Assembly (NCBI GenBank): GCA_963734965.1 | Contig: CAVTJK010000004.1 | Span: forward strand, 1,550,001 to 1,614,000 | Length of the DNA: 64,000 bases | Source of the DNA: UBA4742 sp963734965 | Lineage (GTDB): Bacteria > Actinomycetota > Acidimicrobiia > Acidimicrobiales > Acidimicrobilacustridaceae | Direction of reading: 5' to 3' | Part shown: positions 16,786 through 25,255 of the stretch, one piece after another | Layout of the letters: every line of letters begins with the position of its first letter | How positions within the stretch are numbered: position 1 is the first letter of the stretch | Translations under genes and position numbers: made by a program | Notes under the pieces: generated by a model | The model's database searches: none | Seen by the model: the letters and a program-made list of their open reading frames with translations, nothing else | Told to the model about the DNA's origin: nothing

Positions 16786-16793
16786 GGTCGTCG

Positions 16794-16799
16794 ACCCTA
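16794..16799 (-). promoter_or_regulatory. -10 element, HAD-hemB-hemL unit
   Basis: TAGGGT on the minus strand, 8 nt before the ATG at 16785. Confidence 0.5.
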
Positions 16800-16828
16800 C
16801 GGTTCGACCCGCCCGGCTCCCAGTGGAT

Positions 16829-18292
16829 TCAGGCGCGGGCCGCCACCACGTGATCGATGAGCGCGTCGACGAGCCCATCGACGGTGTGGGTGGTGGCCTC
16901 GACGTCGACCCGCAGCCCCAGCCGCCGCGCCGTGGCCGAGGTGACCGGTCCGATCGACACCACCAGCGGGGGGACCTGGTCGGCTCCGAAGGCGGCCACG
17001 AACCGCTCGACGGTCGAGGACGACGTGAACGTGACCACGTCGGCCCCCGCCATGGCCTCGCGCTCGGTCGGCCCCAACGCCGGGGCGACCGTCCGGTAGG
17101 CATCGACCACCTCGACCTCCCACCCGGCCGCCCGCAGCCCGTCGGGCACCACGTCCCGGGCCACCGCGGCGCGCACGAGCAGGACCCGACCACCAGGGGG
17201 CGGATCCGGGAAGTCCTCGACCAGCGATTCGGCCACGAATCGCCTCGGCACCAGATCGGCGGTGATGTTGCCGGCGGCGAGGGCGGCAGCGGTGCCCGTC
17301 CCGATGGCCGCGACCTGCACGCCGGCCAGATCGCGACCGTCGTGCATGGCGACCAGCAGCCGCCGGGCGCCGTTGGCCGAGGTCAGGACCACCCAGTCGA
17401 ACGAGGCCAGCCGGGTGACGGCGTCGGCCAGGGCGGCGCCGCCGTCGTCCGGATCGGCGATCTCGATGACCGGCACCGCGACCGGATCGGCACCGGCGGA
17501 CCGCAAGGCGCTCACCATCGGCGCCGCCTGGGCCCGCGGCCGGGTCACGACGATGCGTTGCCCGAACAACGGTCGGGACTCGAACCAGTCGAGGTTCAGG
17601 GCCGCGACCTTCCCGATCACGATCGTGCTCGGGGCCTCGAGTCGATGATCGGCCAGGGTGGCCAGCGTGGCTCGCACGGTCTGCTGCTCGGGACGGGTGC
17701 CCCACCGGATGGCGGCGGCCGGCGTATCCGGAGCGAGGCCGCCGGCCATCAGCCGGGCCGTGATCTGCGCGACTCGCTCGACCCCCATCAGCACGACGAT
17801 GGTCCCGCCCAGAGCGGCCACCGCCTCCCAATCGAGCTCGCCCCCCTTGTCGGGGTCCTCGTGGCCGGTGATCACCGTGAACAAGGTCGACGAGTGCCGC
17901 AGGGTGAGGGGGATCCCGGCGTAAGCCGGGACGGCGATGGCCGAGCTGACGCCGGGCACGATCTCGAAGGCCACGCCCGCCTCGAGCAGGGCGGCCGCCT
18001 CCTCTCCCCCGCGGGCGAACACGAAGGGATCGCCCCCCTTGAGCCGCACGACCTCCTGGCCGGCCCGGCCCCGATCGACCAGCATCTGCGCGATCTCGTC
18101 CTGGGGGACCGGGGCATGACCGGGCGCCTTGCCCACGCTGATGCGCTCCGCGGTCGGCGGAGCCAACTCGAGCAGGCTCGCCACCGAGAGGCGGTCGTAG
18201 ACGACCACGTCGGCCCGGCCGAGCACCTCGGCCCCCCGAACCGTCAACAGACCAGGATCTCCGGGCCCGGCCCCCACGAGGTAGACAGTCAC
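16829..18292 (-). CDS. cobA-hemD: Uroporphyrinogen-III C-methyltransferase / uroporphyrinogen-III synthase fusion
   Basis: Two-domain tetrapyrrole enzyme of 487 residues. Residues 1-245 are SUMT (YLVGAGPGDPGLLT near the start; VVRLKGGDPFVFARGGEE), which makes precorrin-2 for sirohaem or B12. Residues 255-480 are HemD (IVVTRPRAQAAPM, LTSANGARR, VTFTSSSTVERF), which closes the uroporphyrinogen III ring. Such fusions are common in Gram-positive bacteria. Start GTG at 18290-18292 is leaderless. hemA and hemC are not in the window. Confidence 0.93.
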   Translation of the reverse strand: MTVYLVGAGPGDPGLLTVRGAEVLGRADVVVYDRLSVASLLELAPPTAERISVGKAPGHAPVPQDEIAQMLVDRGRAGQEVVRLKGGDPFVFARGGEEAAALLEAGVAFEIVPGVSSAIAVPAYAGIPLTLRHSSTLFTVITGHEDPDKGGELDWEAVAALGGTIVVLMGVERVAQITARLMAGGLAPDTPAAAIRWGTRPEQQTVRATLATLADHRLEAPSTIVIGKVAALNLDWFESRPLFGQRIVVTRPRAQAAPMVSALRSAGADPVAVPVIEIADPDDGGAALADAVTRLASFDWVVLTSANGARRLLVAMHDGRDLAGVQVAAIGTGTAAALAAGNITADLVPRRFVAESLVEDFPDPPPGGRVLLVRAAVARDVVPDGLRAAGWEVEVVDAYRTVAPALGPTEREAMAGADVVTFTSSSTVERFVAAFGADQVPPLVVSIGPVTSATARRLGLRVDVEATTHTVDGLVDALIDHVVAARA

Positions 18293-18298
18293 CGCGCC

Positions 18299-18304
18299 AG
18301 CGTA
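18299..18304 (-). promoter_or_regulatory. -10 element, leaderless cobA-hemD
   Basis: TACGCT on the minus strand ending 6 nt before the GTG at 18292. Confidence 0.6.
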
Positions 18305-18362
18305 AACGGCCCCTCGGGCGGCCCGGTCGGTATCTCAGGCAGGGGTTGTCCGCCTGGGGTGG

Positions 18363-18368
18363 CAAGAT
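18363..18368 (+). promoter_or_regulatory. -10 element, leaderless TetR gene
   Basis: CAAGAT ending 6 nt before the GTG at 18375. A weak inverted repeat (CAGGC-N11-GCCTG, 18336-18356) lies just upstream and could be an autoregulatory operator. Confidence 0.45.
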
Positions 18369-18374
18369 GGACCC

Positions 18375-18968
18375 GTGAGCATCACCGACGCCGGACCGAG
18401 GACGGCTCGCGCCGAGAAGACCCGGGTGGCCATCGCCGATGCCCTGCTCAGCCTGATCGACGAGGGGGACCTGCAGCCGACGGCGACGCGCATCGCCGAA
18501 CGGGCCGGCATCTCGTTGCGGCTGATCTACCACCACTTCGGCGATCTCGAAGCCCTGTTCCAGGAGGCCTCCCAGCGCGAGGCCGTCCGGCTGATGGCCA
18601 GGGTCAAGGCCGTTCCCCTCGACCTGCCCTTCTCCGAGCGGCTCGACGCCTTCGTCGAGCAGCGCTGCAGCCTGCTCGAATGGATGACGCCGGTCTGTCG
18701 GGCCGCCGCCCTCCACGCCCACTCGTCACCCACCCTGCAGGCCGCCGGCCAGCAAGGGGTCCGGGCCTTCGACCGATCGCTCAAGAACACGTTCTCGGCC
18801 GAGATCGCCCTGCTGCCCGAGCCGTCCCGCCGGCCGCTGGTGCTGGCCATGTGCACCCTGACCGGCTGGACCAGCTGGTACTCGATGCGGTCACGGAACA
18901 AGACGGTCGACGAGTGCCGGGCCTCGGTCCGCCTCGCTGTGTGCACCCTGCTGGGCCAGCCCGCCTGA
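18375..18968 (+). CDS. TetR-family transcriptional regulator
   Basis: 197 residues. The N-terminal helix-turn-helix is clear (TRIAERAGISLRLIYHHFGD, about residues 38-57); the remainder is the helical ligand-binding domain, with two cysteines of no known role. Start GTG at 18375. It is divergent from cobA-hemD with 82 nt between, so it could regulate that gene and itself; the ligand cannot be told. Confidence 0.88.
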   Translation: MSITDAGPRTARAEKTRVAIADALLSLIDEGDLQPTATRIAERAGISLRLIYHHFGDLEALFQEASQREAVRLMARVKAVPLDLPFSERLDAFVEQRCSLLEWMTPVCRAAALHAHSSPTLQAAGQQGVRAFDRSLKNTFSAEIALLPEPSRRPLVLAMCTLTGWTSWYSMRSRNKTVDECRASVRLAVCTLLGQPA

Positions 18969-19202
18969 TCGATCGGCCCTCCGGGCTCGCGGGTCGCTGA
19001 CCCGCCCCGACCAGCCGATCGACAGCCTCGTCGATTTCGGGCAATCCAACTGCGCCCTTCGCAGCGAATCACCTCATGACAGATCGCGGCATCTGGCGAG
19101 AGGCCGCGGTCGAGGAACCGATCTACGGAGGCTCGGGGTGAACGGGACAGTCGGACCTGACCACATCGACCGCGACGACGGACGGGGCTGCGGAGGCTCG
19201 AC

Positions 19203-19616
19203 ATGAGGGCCCGCACCCGCCGGGACTGCATCGACCGCGACGAAGCAGCGAGCGACGCCGAAGGGCGGGATCGCCCCGACGACGCCGAGGGTCCCCCGGC
19301 CGGCGCCGACTGGGTCGCCTTCGCCCTGTGCAAGGGGCGGACCAACCTCTTCTTCGGCATCGCCGGCGAGCGCCCCGAACGACGGGTTCGGCGCGAGGCG
19401 GCGGCCCGCAAGGTGTGCGGCGACTGCCCCGTGCGCATGCCGTGTCGGCTTCTGGCCCGTGTCAACCGTGAGAACGGCTTCTGGGGCGGCGAGTCCGAGG
19501 AGGAGCGGGCGGCCGCCGGCTTCGCCCCGAAGTCGATCGCCCGCCGATCGGTGCAGGCGGCCTCGGCCCAACACGTGAGCATCAGCCCGCGTCGGGCGCG
19601 CGCCGCCGCCTCCTAG
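19203..19616 (+). CDS. WhiB-family iron-sulfur transcription factor
   Basis: 137 residues with the four [4Fe-4S] ligands C43, C72, C75 and C81 (C-x28-C-x2-C-x5-C), the aromatic NLFFG segment after the first cysteine and the turn GFWGGESEEER (92-102). A basic tail (RRARAAA) should contact DNA. The family is restricted to actinobacteria and their phages, which anchors the taxonomy. It acts with sigma factor region 4 in redox or developmental control. The first 30 residues are a non-conserved acidic lead; a short direct repeat (ATCGACCGCGACGA) spans the upstream region and this lead. Confidence 0.93.
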   Translation: MRARTRRDCIDRDEAASDAEGRDRPDDAEGPPAGADWVAFALCKGRTNLFFGIAGERPERRVRREAAARKVCGDCPVRMPCRLLARVNRENGFWGGESEEERAAAGFAPKSIARRSVQAASAQHVSISPRRARAAAS

Positions 19617-19661
19617 TCCCGGGCCACCGCGTCGGCCTGCGGCACCCGGCTTCGCTCTGGA

Positions 19662-21035
19662 TCAGGTCAGGCTGTTCGACACCGAGGCGTAGGCGGCCAA
19701 CGCCCGCAACCGGGCCTCGGGGTGGTCGACGATCGGCGACGGGTAGTCCGTGCCCAGCGTGACGCCCGCGGCGGCCAGGTCGGGCGCCGACAGCTCCCAG
19801 GGGGCGTGGATGGCCTTGGCTCCCAACCCCGAGATCTCGGGCACCCAGCGCCGGATGTAGGCGCCGGCCGGGTCGAACTTGCGGCTCTGGATCACGGGGT
19901 TGAAGACCCGGTGGTAGGGCGAGGCATCGGGCCCCGTGCCTGCGACCCACTGCCAGTTGCCGACGTTCTGGGCCACGTCGCCGTCGACGAGCAGCTGGCG
20001 GAAGTGGCGTTCGCCCACCCGCCAGTCGACGAGCAGGTCCTTGACCAGGAACGATGCGGCGATCATGCGCAGCCGGTTGTGCATCCAGCCCGACTGCCGG
20101 AGCTCGCGCATGGCCGCGTCGACGATCGGATAGCCGGTGTAGCCACCCTTCCAGGCGGCGATCTCGACCGGGTCGTTGCGCCAGTCGATGCCGTCGAACC
20201 GCTCCCGCATCGAGTGACGCGGCAGGCCGGGCAGCTCCAACAGCAAGTGGGCGTACCAGTCCCGCCAGGCCAGTTGGCGGGTGAACGCGTCCCGGCCCAG
20301 GGTGCCCTCGCCGACGGCGGCGGCGACCAGCCGCGGCGACAGCGTGCCGAAGCGCAGATCGGCCGACAGCCGCGACGTGCCGTTGTGGTCGACCCGGTCG
20401 TGGTCGTCGCCGTAGTCGTCCACCCGGTCCAGGAAGTCGACCAGCCGGAGCTGGGCCTCGGCCTCGCCCTCGAACATCGGCGCCGGACCATCGAGGGTGG
20501 GGATGGGCTCGCCGGGATCGTCGAGCAGCGTGGCCTCCCCCGGTTCGGGCCAGTCGTCCCAGGGCTGGACCTTCCAGGCCTTGTAGAACGGAGTGAAGAC
20601 CCGCGACAACGTGCCCTTGGCGGTGAGCACGTCGCCCGGCGCATGCACGAGGGTGCCCCACCACTTCTGCACCGGAACCTGGAGGGCTGCTTCGACCTTG
20701 TCGTCACGGGTGACGGCGAAGGGCGTGACGTCGGCGTTCCAGTACACGCCGCCCGTGCTCAGCAGGGCTGCCGTCTCGGGCACGATGTGCTGGGGATCCC
20801 CGGTGCGGACCAGCAGGCGGCCGCCGAACTGCGCCAGCGCGAAGTCGAGCGCCTGCACGGTGGCGAGGAGCTGGCGGCGTCGATAGGGGCCGGCGCGATC
20901 GAGCAGCCGAGGATCCACGACGAAGAGCGGGACGACGAACCGACGTTCGCTGGTCGCCGCCGCCCACGCCGGGTTGTCATCGAGCCGAAGGTCGCGCCGA
21001 AACCAAACGAGGCCGATCTCATCAGAGACGGTCAT
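19662..21035 (-). CDS. phr: Deoxyribodipyrimidine photolyase
   Basis: Light-driven repair of cyclobutane pyrimidine dimers. 457 residues. The N-terminal alpha/beta antenna domain starts GLVWFRRDLRLDDNPAW. The C-terminal FAD domain shows QLAWRDWYAHLL, WMHNRLRMIAASFL, NVGNWQWVAGTGPDASPYHR and FNPVIQSRKFDP, all class I photolyase signatures including the Trp electron-transfer residues. A class I CPD photolyase is most likely; a cryptochrome cannot be excluded. Start ATG at 21033-21035. It follows the dehydrogenase-like gene by 63 nt. Confidence 0.94.
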   Translation of the reverse strand: MTVSDEIGLVWFRRDLRLDDNPAWAAATSERRFVVPLFVVDPRLLDRAGPYRRRQLLATVQALDFALAQFGGRLLVRTGDPQHIVPETAALLSTGGVYWNADVTPFAVTRDDKVEAALQVPVQKWWGTLVHAPGDVLTAKGTLSRVFTPFYKAWKVQPWDDWPEPGEATLLDDPGEPIPTLDGPAPMFEGEAEAQLRLVDFLDRVDDYGDDHDRVDHNGTSRLSADLRFGTLSPRLVAAAVGEGTLGRDAFTRQLAWRDWYAHLLLELPGLPRHSMRERFDGIDWRNDPVEIAAWKGGYTGYPIVDAAMRELRQSGWMHNRLRMIAASFLVKDLLVDWRVGERHFRQLLVDGDVAQNVGNWQWVAGTGPDASPYHRVFNPVIQSRKFDPAGAYIRRWVPEISGLGAKAIHAPWELSAPDLAAAGVTLGTDYPSPIVDHPEARLRALAAYASVSNSLT

Positions 21036-21098
21036 GTCAGGTCAGGGAAAGGTCGCAGGAATGACGGGGCCACTCATTGCCATCGGCCGTTTGGGCCC

Positions 21099-22106
21099 TC
21101 AGGCAAGCGGTCGACCGAAGGGAAGCTCGGATTGCCAGGTCGCCAGGAAGGCCTCGGCCCGGTAGCAGCCGCCCAACAGGGGGCCATCGGCGTGGTTCAT
21201 CACCTCGAGCAGCGAGGCGCCGATGGCGGTGGCGGCCACGCTCTGGGGATCGCCCTCGCCTTCGGGCCAACCGGCGAAGAGGGGCCCGGCGGTGCTGATG
21301 AAGTCGGGGACCACGACCACGCCGGCGCGACGCAGCACGGCGAGGGCCTTGGCCGTGACGGGGATCGGCCCTGACGGGACGACGACCTTGGCCCCCAGGC
21401 CGGCGGCCACGTCGTGGTCGATCACGCCGGTCTTGGATCCCACCACCAGCACGTCGGCTTCGACCCCGAAGACGGCGGCGGGCTCGCCGACCTGTTCGCC
21501 CAGTCCGACGACCAGGGCGGCCCCGTCCTGCGCCCAGCCCCCGGCGAGCCGCTCGACGTCGAGCCCGGCGTCGTCGACGACGGTGCCCTCGGCCGTCGCG
21601 ACGGCCACGAGCCTGGCGCCACGATCCACCAGTTGGGCGGCCAGAACGCCGCCACCCTCGTCGAAGCCCTCGATGGCCACGCGTCGACCGGCCAGACCCC
21701 CGGTCGCGGTGTCGGCCGCCGCCGCGACACCGACGCCAGTCAACTGATCAGCGGCCTCCCAGTAGCGACTCGGCCGGGGATCGACGGCCCGCAACCCGGC
21801 CAGGGCATCCGGCGCAACGCCACGTCCTGGCTCGGTCAGCAGGCGTCCGTCGCGAACGAGGGGCTCGACTTCGGTGACGAAGGCGGCCAGCGCCTCGGGC
21901 CGAGCATCGGGCTTGGCGTTGACACCGGCCGAGGCTCCCCCCACCTTGCGCTCGAAGGTGGCGAATCGATAGGTGAGGGTACGGGCCAGGGCGGTGGCCC
22001 CGTCCACCAGGATCTTGGGCGCCGACCGGGTGATGCCGGCGCCGGGGGCGTCATCGAGATCGAACACGATGAACGCGTCGGTCGAGTCCAGCTTGTGGAT
22101 CTGCAC
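21099..22106 (-). CDS. Glu/Leu/Phe/Val dehydrogenase-like protein, catalytic lysine missing
   Basis: 335 residues from the leaderless GTG at 22104-22106. The layout follows amino-acid dehydrogenases: an N-terminal dimerisation part (about 1-140), then a Rossmann domain with GRRVAIEGFDEGGGVLA (about 152-168). The family's substrate-binding stretch, normally GGAKGGI, reads GGASAGV (residues 56-62), with Ser59 where Lys is expected. It may be a divergent dehydrogenase or a non-catalytic relative. It could be co-transcribed with the photolyase gene and is divergent from lhgO. Confidence 0.78.
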   Translation of the reverse strand: MQIHKLDSTDAFIVFDLDDAPGAGITRSAPKILVDGATALARTLTYRFATFERKVGGASAGVNAKPDARPEALAAFVTEVEPLVRDGRLLTEPGRGVAPDALAGLRAVDPRPSRYWEAADQLTGVGVAAAADTATGGLAGRRVAIEGFDEGGGVLAAQLVDRGARLVAVATAEGTVVDDAGLDVERLAGGWAQDGAALVVGLGEQVGEPAAVFGVEADVLVVGSKTGVIDHDVAAGLGAKVVVPSGPIPVTAKALAVLRRAGVVVVPDFISTAGPLFAGWPEGEGDPQSVAATAIGASLLEVMNHADGPLLGGCYRAEAFLATWQSELPFGRPLA

Positions 22107-22112
22107 GCGGGC

Positions 22113-22118
22113 ATTCTG
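22113..22118 (-). promoter_or_regulatory. -10 element, leaderless dehydrogenase-like gene
   Basis: CAGAAT on the minus strand ending 6 nt before the GTG at 22106. Confidence 0.55.
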
Positions 22119-22196
22119 ACACCGCCGAGCCGACGGCGATCCCACCCGGACAGGGCCCACACGGGCTGAGCGTCACGAGGGTCGATCGGGAAGCGG

Positions 22197-22202
22197 CATC
22201 AT
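22197..22202 (+). promoter_or_regulatory. -10 element, leaderless lhgO
   Basis: CATCAT ending 6 nt before the GTG at 22209. Confidence 0.45.
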
Positions 22203-22208
22203 TGGCCG

Positions 22209-23502
22209 GTGGAACGTCTCCCGGCCGCTGTGGCCGACTCGCGCACGACGGTCCCGCTGGCGACGACAGCCGGGCTGATCGTGCTCGGGGCCGGGATCGT
22301 CGGCCTGGCGACCGCTCGCGCCGCCCAGCGGGCCGACCCGTCCCTCGACGTGCTGGTGATCGACAAGGAGCCCGCGCGTGGCCGCCCATCAGAGCGGGCA
22401 CAACTCGGGTGTCATCCACGCCGGCATCTACTACGCCCCCGACACGTTCAAGTCCGAGCTCTGCCGGCAGGGCCGAGCCGAGCTGATCGAGTGGTGCGGG
22501 CGCCACGGGGTCGCCGTCGACCACTGCGGCAAGGTCGTCGTGGCGACCTCGCCCGACGAGCTCGCCGGCCTCGGCGCGCTCGAGGACCGCGCCGGCCAGA
22601 ACGGCATCGCCGTCACTCGCCTGGGCCCGGCCGGGCTGGCCGACCACGAACCCCACGCCGCGGGCCTGGCCGCGTTGCACGTGCCGAGCACCGCCATCGT
22701 CGACTTCCGCCAGGTGTGCGCCGAGCTGGCCGCAGGCATCGAGCGGCGCGGCGGCACCATCGTGCTCGACTGCCCCGTCACCGGGATCGACCGCCACCCC
22801 GACGAGCTGGTCGTGCACACCTCCAAAGGCGATGTCCGGGCGCCGCTGGTCGCCAACTGCGCCGGCCTGCAGAGCGACCGGCTGGCGGCGTTGGCCGGGG
22901 ATCCCCCGGGCGCGGCGATCATGCCGTTCCGCGGGGAGTACCACGAGCTGGCCCCGACCCGGCTCCACCTGGTCAAGGCCCTCATCTACCCCGTGCCCGA
23001 TCCGAGGTTCCCGTTCCTCGGCGTGCACCTGACGCGCATGATCGACGGTTCGGTGCACGCCGGACCCAACGCCGTGTTGGCCACGGCCCGCGAGGGATAC
23101 CGCCGGCGCGACGTCAAGCGTCACGACCTGGCCGAGCTGGCCCGCAACCCGGCGACCTGGCGTCTGGCCCGCCGCTACTGGCGGACCGGCGGAGCCGAGG
23201 TGGCCCGATCGCTGCGCAAGGCGCGCCTGGCCCACGCCCTGCAACAGCTCGTCCCCGAGCTCACCGCCGACGACCTCGTGCCCGCCGGCAGCGGCGTCCG
23301 CGCCCAGGCGGTGCGCGCCGATGGCACCTTGCTCGACGACTTCGCCTTCGCCGGTGACGAACCGGGGCGCGACGGTGCCCGCATCGTCCACGTCGTGAAC
23401 GCGCCGTCCCCCGCCGCCACCGCCTCGTTGGCCATCGGGCGCGCCGTCGCCGCGCGCCTGACCGGCGCCGGGCCCGCCGATGCCAGCTCGGGACTGGGCT
23501 AG
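22209..23502 (+). CDS. lhgO: L-2-hydroxyglutarate oxidase (one frameshift)
   Basis: FAD enzyme of the DAO family oxidising L-2-hydroxyglutarate to 2-oxoglutarate at the membrane quinone pool. The first frame has the FAD motif IVLGAGIVGLATARAA (residues 23-38) and ends at KEPA. After one extra base near 22375 the second frame resumes with AAHQSGHNSGVIHAGIYY, the family hallmark, then MPFRGEYHEL and the C-terminal GSGVRAQAV and VNAPSPAATASLAIG. The restored length is about 430 residues, typical. The extra base falls in a GCGCG stretch. Confidence 0.9.
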
Positions 23503-23505
23503 AAC
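23500..23505 (+). promoter_or_regulatory. -10 element, leaderless CDF gene
   Basis: TAGAAC ending 6 nt before the ATG at 23512; it overlaps the lhgO stop codon. Confidence 0.45.
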
Positions 23506-23511
23506 TCGACC

Positions 23512-24429
23512 ATGTCGACTGGGGGCAGCAAGCGCGCCGTCTTCGCCGCTCTGCTGGCCAACCTCGGCATCGCCGTGGCCAAGTTCGTCGGCTTCGCGTT
23601 CACCCGCTCGTCGTCGATGCTGGCCGAGGGCGTGCACTCGCTGGCCGACACGGGCAACCAGATGCTGTTGCTTCTCGGCGATCGTCGGTCGCACCTGCCG
23701 CCTACGCCCGAGCACCAGTTCGGCTACGGCCGCGAGCGCTACTTCTGGGGCTTCGTCGTGTCGATCGTGCTGTTCGCGTTGGGCTCGATGTTCGCCATCT
23801 TCGAGGGCATCGAGAAGATCCTGAACCCCCACGCGCTCGAATCCACCGGGTGGGCGCTGGCCATCCTGGCCGTCGCTGCGGTGCTCGAAGGATCGTCGTT
23901 CCGAACCGCCATCGCCGAGTCGAACCGCACCCGCCAGGGCGTGTCGTGGGCCAAGTTCATCCGCCGGTCCAAGGCGCCCGAGCTGCCGGTCCTGCTGCTC
24001 GAGGACTCGGGCGCGCTGGTGGGTCTGCTCATCGCCTTCGTGTTCCTGTTGCTGGCGACGATCACCGACAACTCGGTGTGGGACGGCATCGGCTCGGTGT
24101 TGATCGGGCTCCTGCTCGGCGTGATCGCCGTCATCCTGGCCACCGAGATGAAGAGCCTGCTGATCGGCGAGTCGGCGTCACCCGCCGACCAGGACGCCAT
24201 CCGGGCCGCCATCACCGGTGCCCCGAGCGTGCGTCACCTGATCCACCTGCGCACCGAGCACCTCGGGCCCGAGGACCTGCTCGTCGGGGCCAAGATCGAC
24301 TTCGACCCGTCGCTCACGCTGGCCGAGCTGGCGACGACGATCGACGCCGTCGAGGTCGAGATCCGCACCGCGGTGCCCCTGGCCACCGTGATCTACCTCG
24401 AACCCGACGTGGCCCGCCGCTCCGACTGA
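23512..24429 (+). CDS. Cation diffusion facilitator family metal exporter
   Basis: 305 residues with six hydrophobic segments and a cytoplasmic C-terminal domain. The first transport-site motif is H42-x3-D46 (AEGVHSLADTGNQ), followed by the family sequence HQFGYGRERYFWGF (68-81). The second site is E164-D165 (LLLEDSGALVGL) instead of the HxxxD of ZitB-type zinc pumps, the arrangement of a CDF branch whose metal is uncertain. It exports a divalent cation, probably Zn, Fe or Mn, in exchange for protons. Confidence 0.88.
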   Translation: MSTGGSKRAVFAALLANLGIAVAKFVGFAFTRSSSMLAEGVHSLADTGNQMLLLLGDRRSHLPPTPEHQFGYGRERYFWGFVVSIVLFALGSMFAIFEGIEKILNPHALESTGWALAILAVAAVLEGSSFRTAIAESNRTRQGVSWAKFIRRSKAPELPVLLLEDSGALVGLLIAFVFLLLATITDNSVWDGIGSVLIGLLLGVIAVILATEMKSLLIGESASPADQDAIRAAITGAPSVRHLIHLRTEHLGPEDLLVGAKIDFDPSLTLAELATTIDAVEVEIRTAVPLATVIYLEPDVARRSD

Positions 24430-24443
24430 CGACGGACCGACGC

Positions 24444-24482
24444 GGCGGCAGATGACCACCTGTGAGGTGGCGATCTGCCGCC
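24444..24482 (+). terminator. Strong hairpin after the CDF gene, no U tract
   Basis: GGCGGCAGAT (24444-24453) pairs with ATCTGCCGCC (24473-24482); inside it CCACCT pairs with AGGTGG around a GTG loop. It begins 15 nt after the CDF stop. No T run follows, as is often the case for actinobacterial terminators. Confidence 0.5.
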
Positions 24483-24515
24483 CCGATGAGGGGCCGACGA
24501 GGGGACGGCACGCGG

Positions 24516-24521
24516 TACCGT
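24516..24521 (+). promoter_or_regulatory. -10 element, leaderless XRE regulator
   Basis: TACCGT ending 7 nt before the ATG at 24529. Confidence 0.55.
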
Positions 24522-24528
24522 CGCAGCC

Positions 24529-24903
24529 ATGGCCGTCGACGAGGGCGTGCGCGAGCAGCTCCAGAGCTTGGGCGCCTTCATCCGGGCCCAACGCCAGCAG
24601 GCCGAGATGTCGCTGCGCGACCTGGCCGACCTCACCAACGTGTCCAACCCCTACCTCAGCCAGATCGAACGGGGCCTGCACGAGCCGTCGGTCCGCGTGC
24701 TCAAGGCCATCTCGGACGCGCTCAACGTGTCGATCGAGACGCTGCTGGCCCGGGCGGGCATGGTCGCCGATCCCCCTGATGCGACCGACGCGGCGCCGGC
24801 CATCGACACCCGCGCCGCCATCATGGCCGACCCCGCCCTCACCGATGACCAGCGCCGCTCGCTGCTGGCCGTCTACCGCAGCTACGTCGACCAGGCGCCC
24901 TGA
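24529..24903 (+). CDS. XRE-family regulator resembling mycobacterial Rv0474
   Basis: 124 residues. The Cro/CI helix-turn-helix (LGAFIRAQRQQAEMSLRDLA, then NPYLSQIERGLHEPSVRVLK, about residues 14-60) is followed by a C-terminal segment IMADPALTDDQRRSLLAVYR. As I recall it, Rv0474, encoded directly upstream of hbhA, has the same overall arrangement including the IITD...LLDIYASF-type tail. Here too the next gene downstream encodes a small protein with a Lys/Ala-rich end, so regulator and target order is preserved. It probably controls that neighbour. Confidence 0.88.
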   Translation: MAVDEGVREQLQSLGAFIRAQRQQAEMSLRDLADLTNVSNPYLSQIERGLHEPSVRVLKAISDALNVSIETLLARAGMVADPPDATDAAPAIDTRAAIMADPALTDDQRRSLLAVYRSYVDQAP

Positions 24904-24975
24904 TCCAGTCTCGGCCTGTCGCGCATCGCGGCGGAGCACGCTGCGAAGCAGGGCGGAGCAGCTCACGAGGTGAAT

Positions 24976-25018
24976 CCGGATGCCGAAGGCGCTCGCAGGG
25001 AGGCTCGCCGACCGGAGA
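24976..25018 (-). repeat. Dispersed repeat family 2, copy b
   Basis: Minus-strand sequence begins TCTCCGGTCGGCGAGCCTCC and ends with CATCCGG. Copy c lies 102 nt further on, and both carry the same GAGCCAAG flank, so b and c arose by local duplication. Confidence 0.85.
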
Positions 25019-25077
25019 GCCAAGCAAGTCACCTGATGCGGCGCAGCCGCCAGGCGGAGCCGCACACCAGACGCACA

Positions 25078-25119
25078 CGGATGCCGAAGGCGCTCGCAGG
25101 GAGGCTCGCCGACCGGAGA
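25078..25119 (-). repeat. Dispersed repeat family 2, copy c
   Basis: Near-identical to copy b over about 50 nt including the flank. Confidence 0.85.
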
Positions 25120-25148
25120 GCCAAGCCAGTCGGCGTGCCCCATGTCAC

Positions 25149-25164
25149 GCTTGCAATTGCAAGC
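25149..25164. promoter_or_regulatory. Perfect 16-bp palindrome, candidate operator
   Basis: GCTTGCAATTGCAAGC, 6 nt upstream of a -35 box. A related half-site (TCGCAATGCTTG) lies in the promoter spacer. A dimeric HTH protein such as the adjacent XRE regulator would fit. Confidence 0.65.
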
Positions 25165-25170
25165 AAATGG

Positions 25171-25199
25171 TTGTCATGGCTCGCAATGCTTGGTTTACT
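25171..25199 (+). promoter_or_regulatory. Sigma-70-type promoter of the HBHA/phasin-like gene
   Basis: TTGTCA (25171-25176), 17-nt spacer, TTTACT (25194-25199). The predicted leader is about 50 nt and carries AGAGGAA before the ATG at 25256. This is the best consensus -35/-10 pair in the window. Confidence 0.65.
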
Positions 25200-25255
25200 T
25201 AGCACATCGCTGCCGCCGCCCTCTAGGTGGCAGGTCCCCCGAGAGGAAGTTGCCC

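Larger units (their letters stand above)
24904..25255. other. Intergenic region with two repeat copies and an operator-promoter
   Basis: 352 bases without a gene. It holds two direct copies of repeat family 2 (24976-25018 and 25078-25119), a 16-bp perfect palindrome (25149-25164), a promoter (25171-25199) and the ribosome-binding site of the next gene. The composition drops to clearly AT-richer around 25150-25205. Confidence 0.8.

Noticed and set aside
18336..18356. CAGGC-N11-GCCTG as a firm TetR operator
   Set aside because: Arms are only 5 bp and GC-rich; mentioned only as a possibility next to the promoter.
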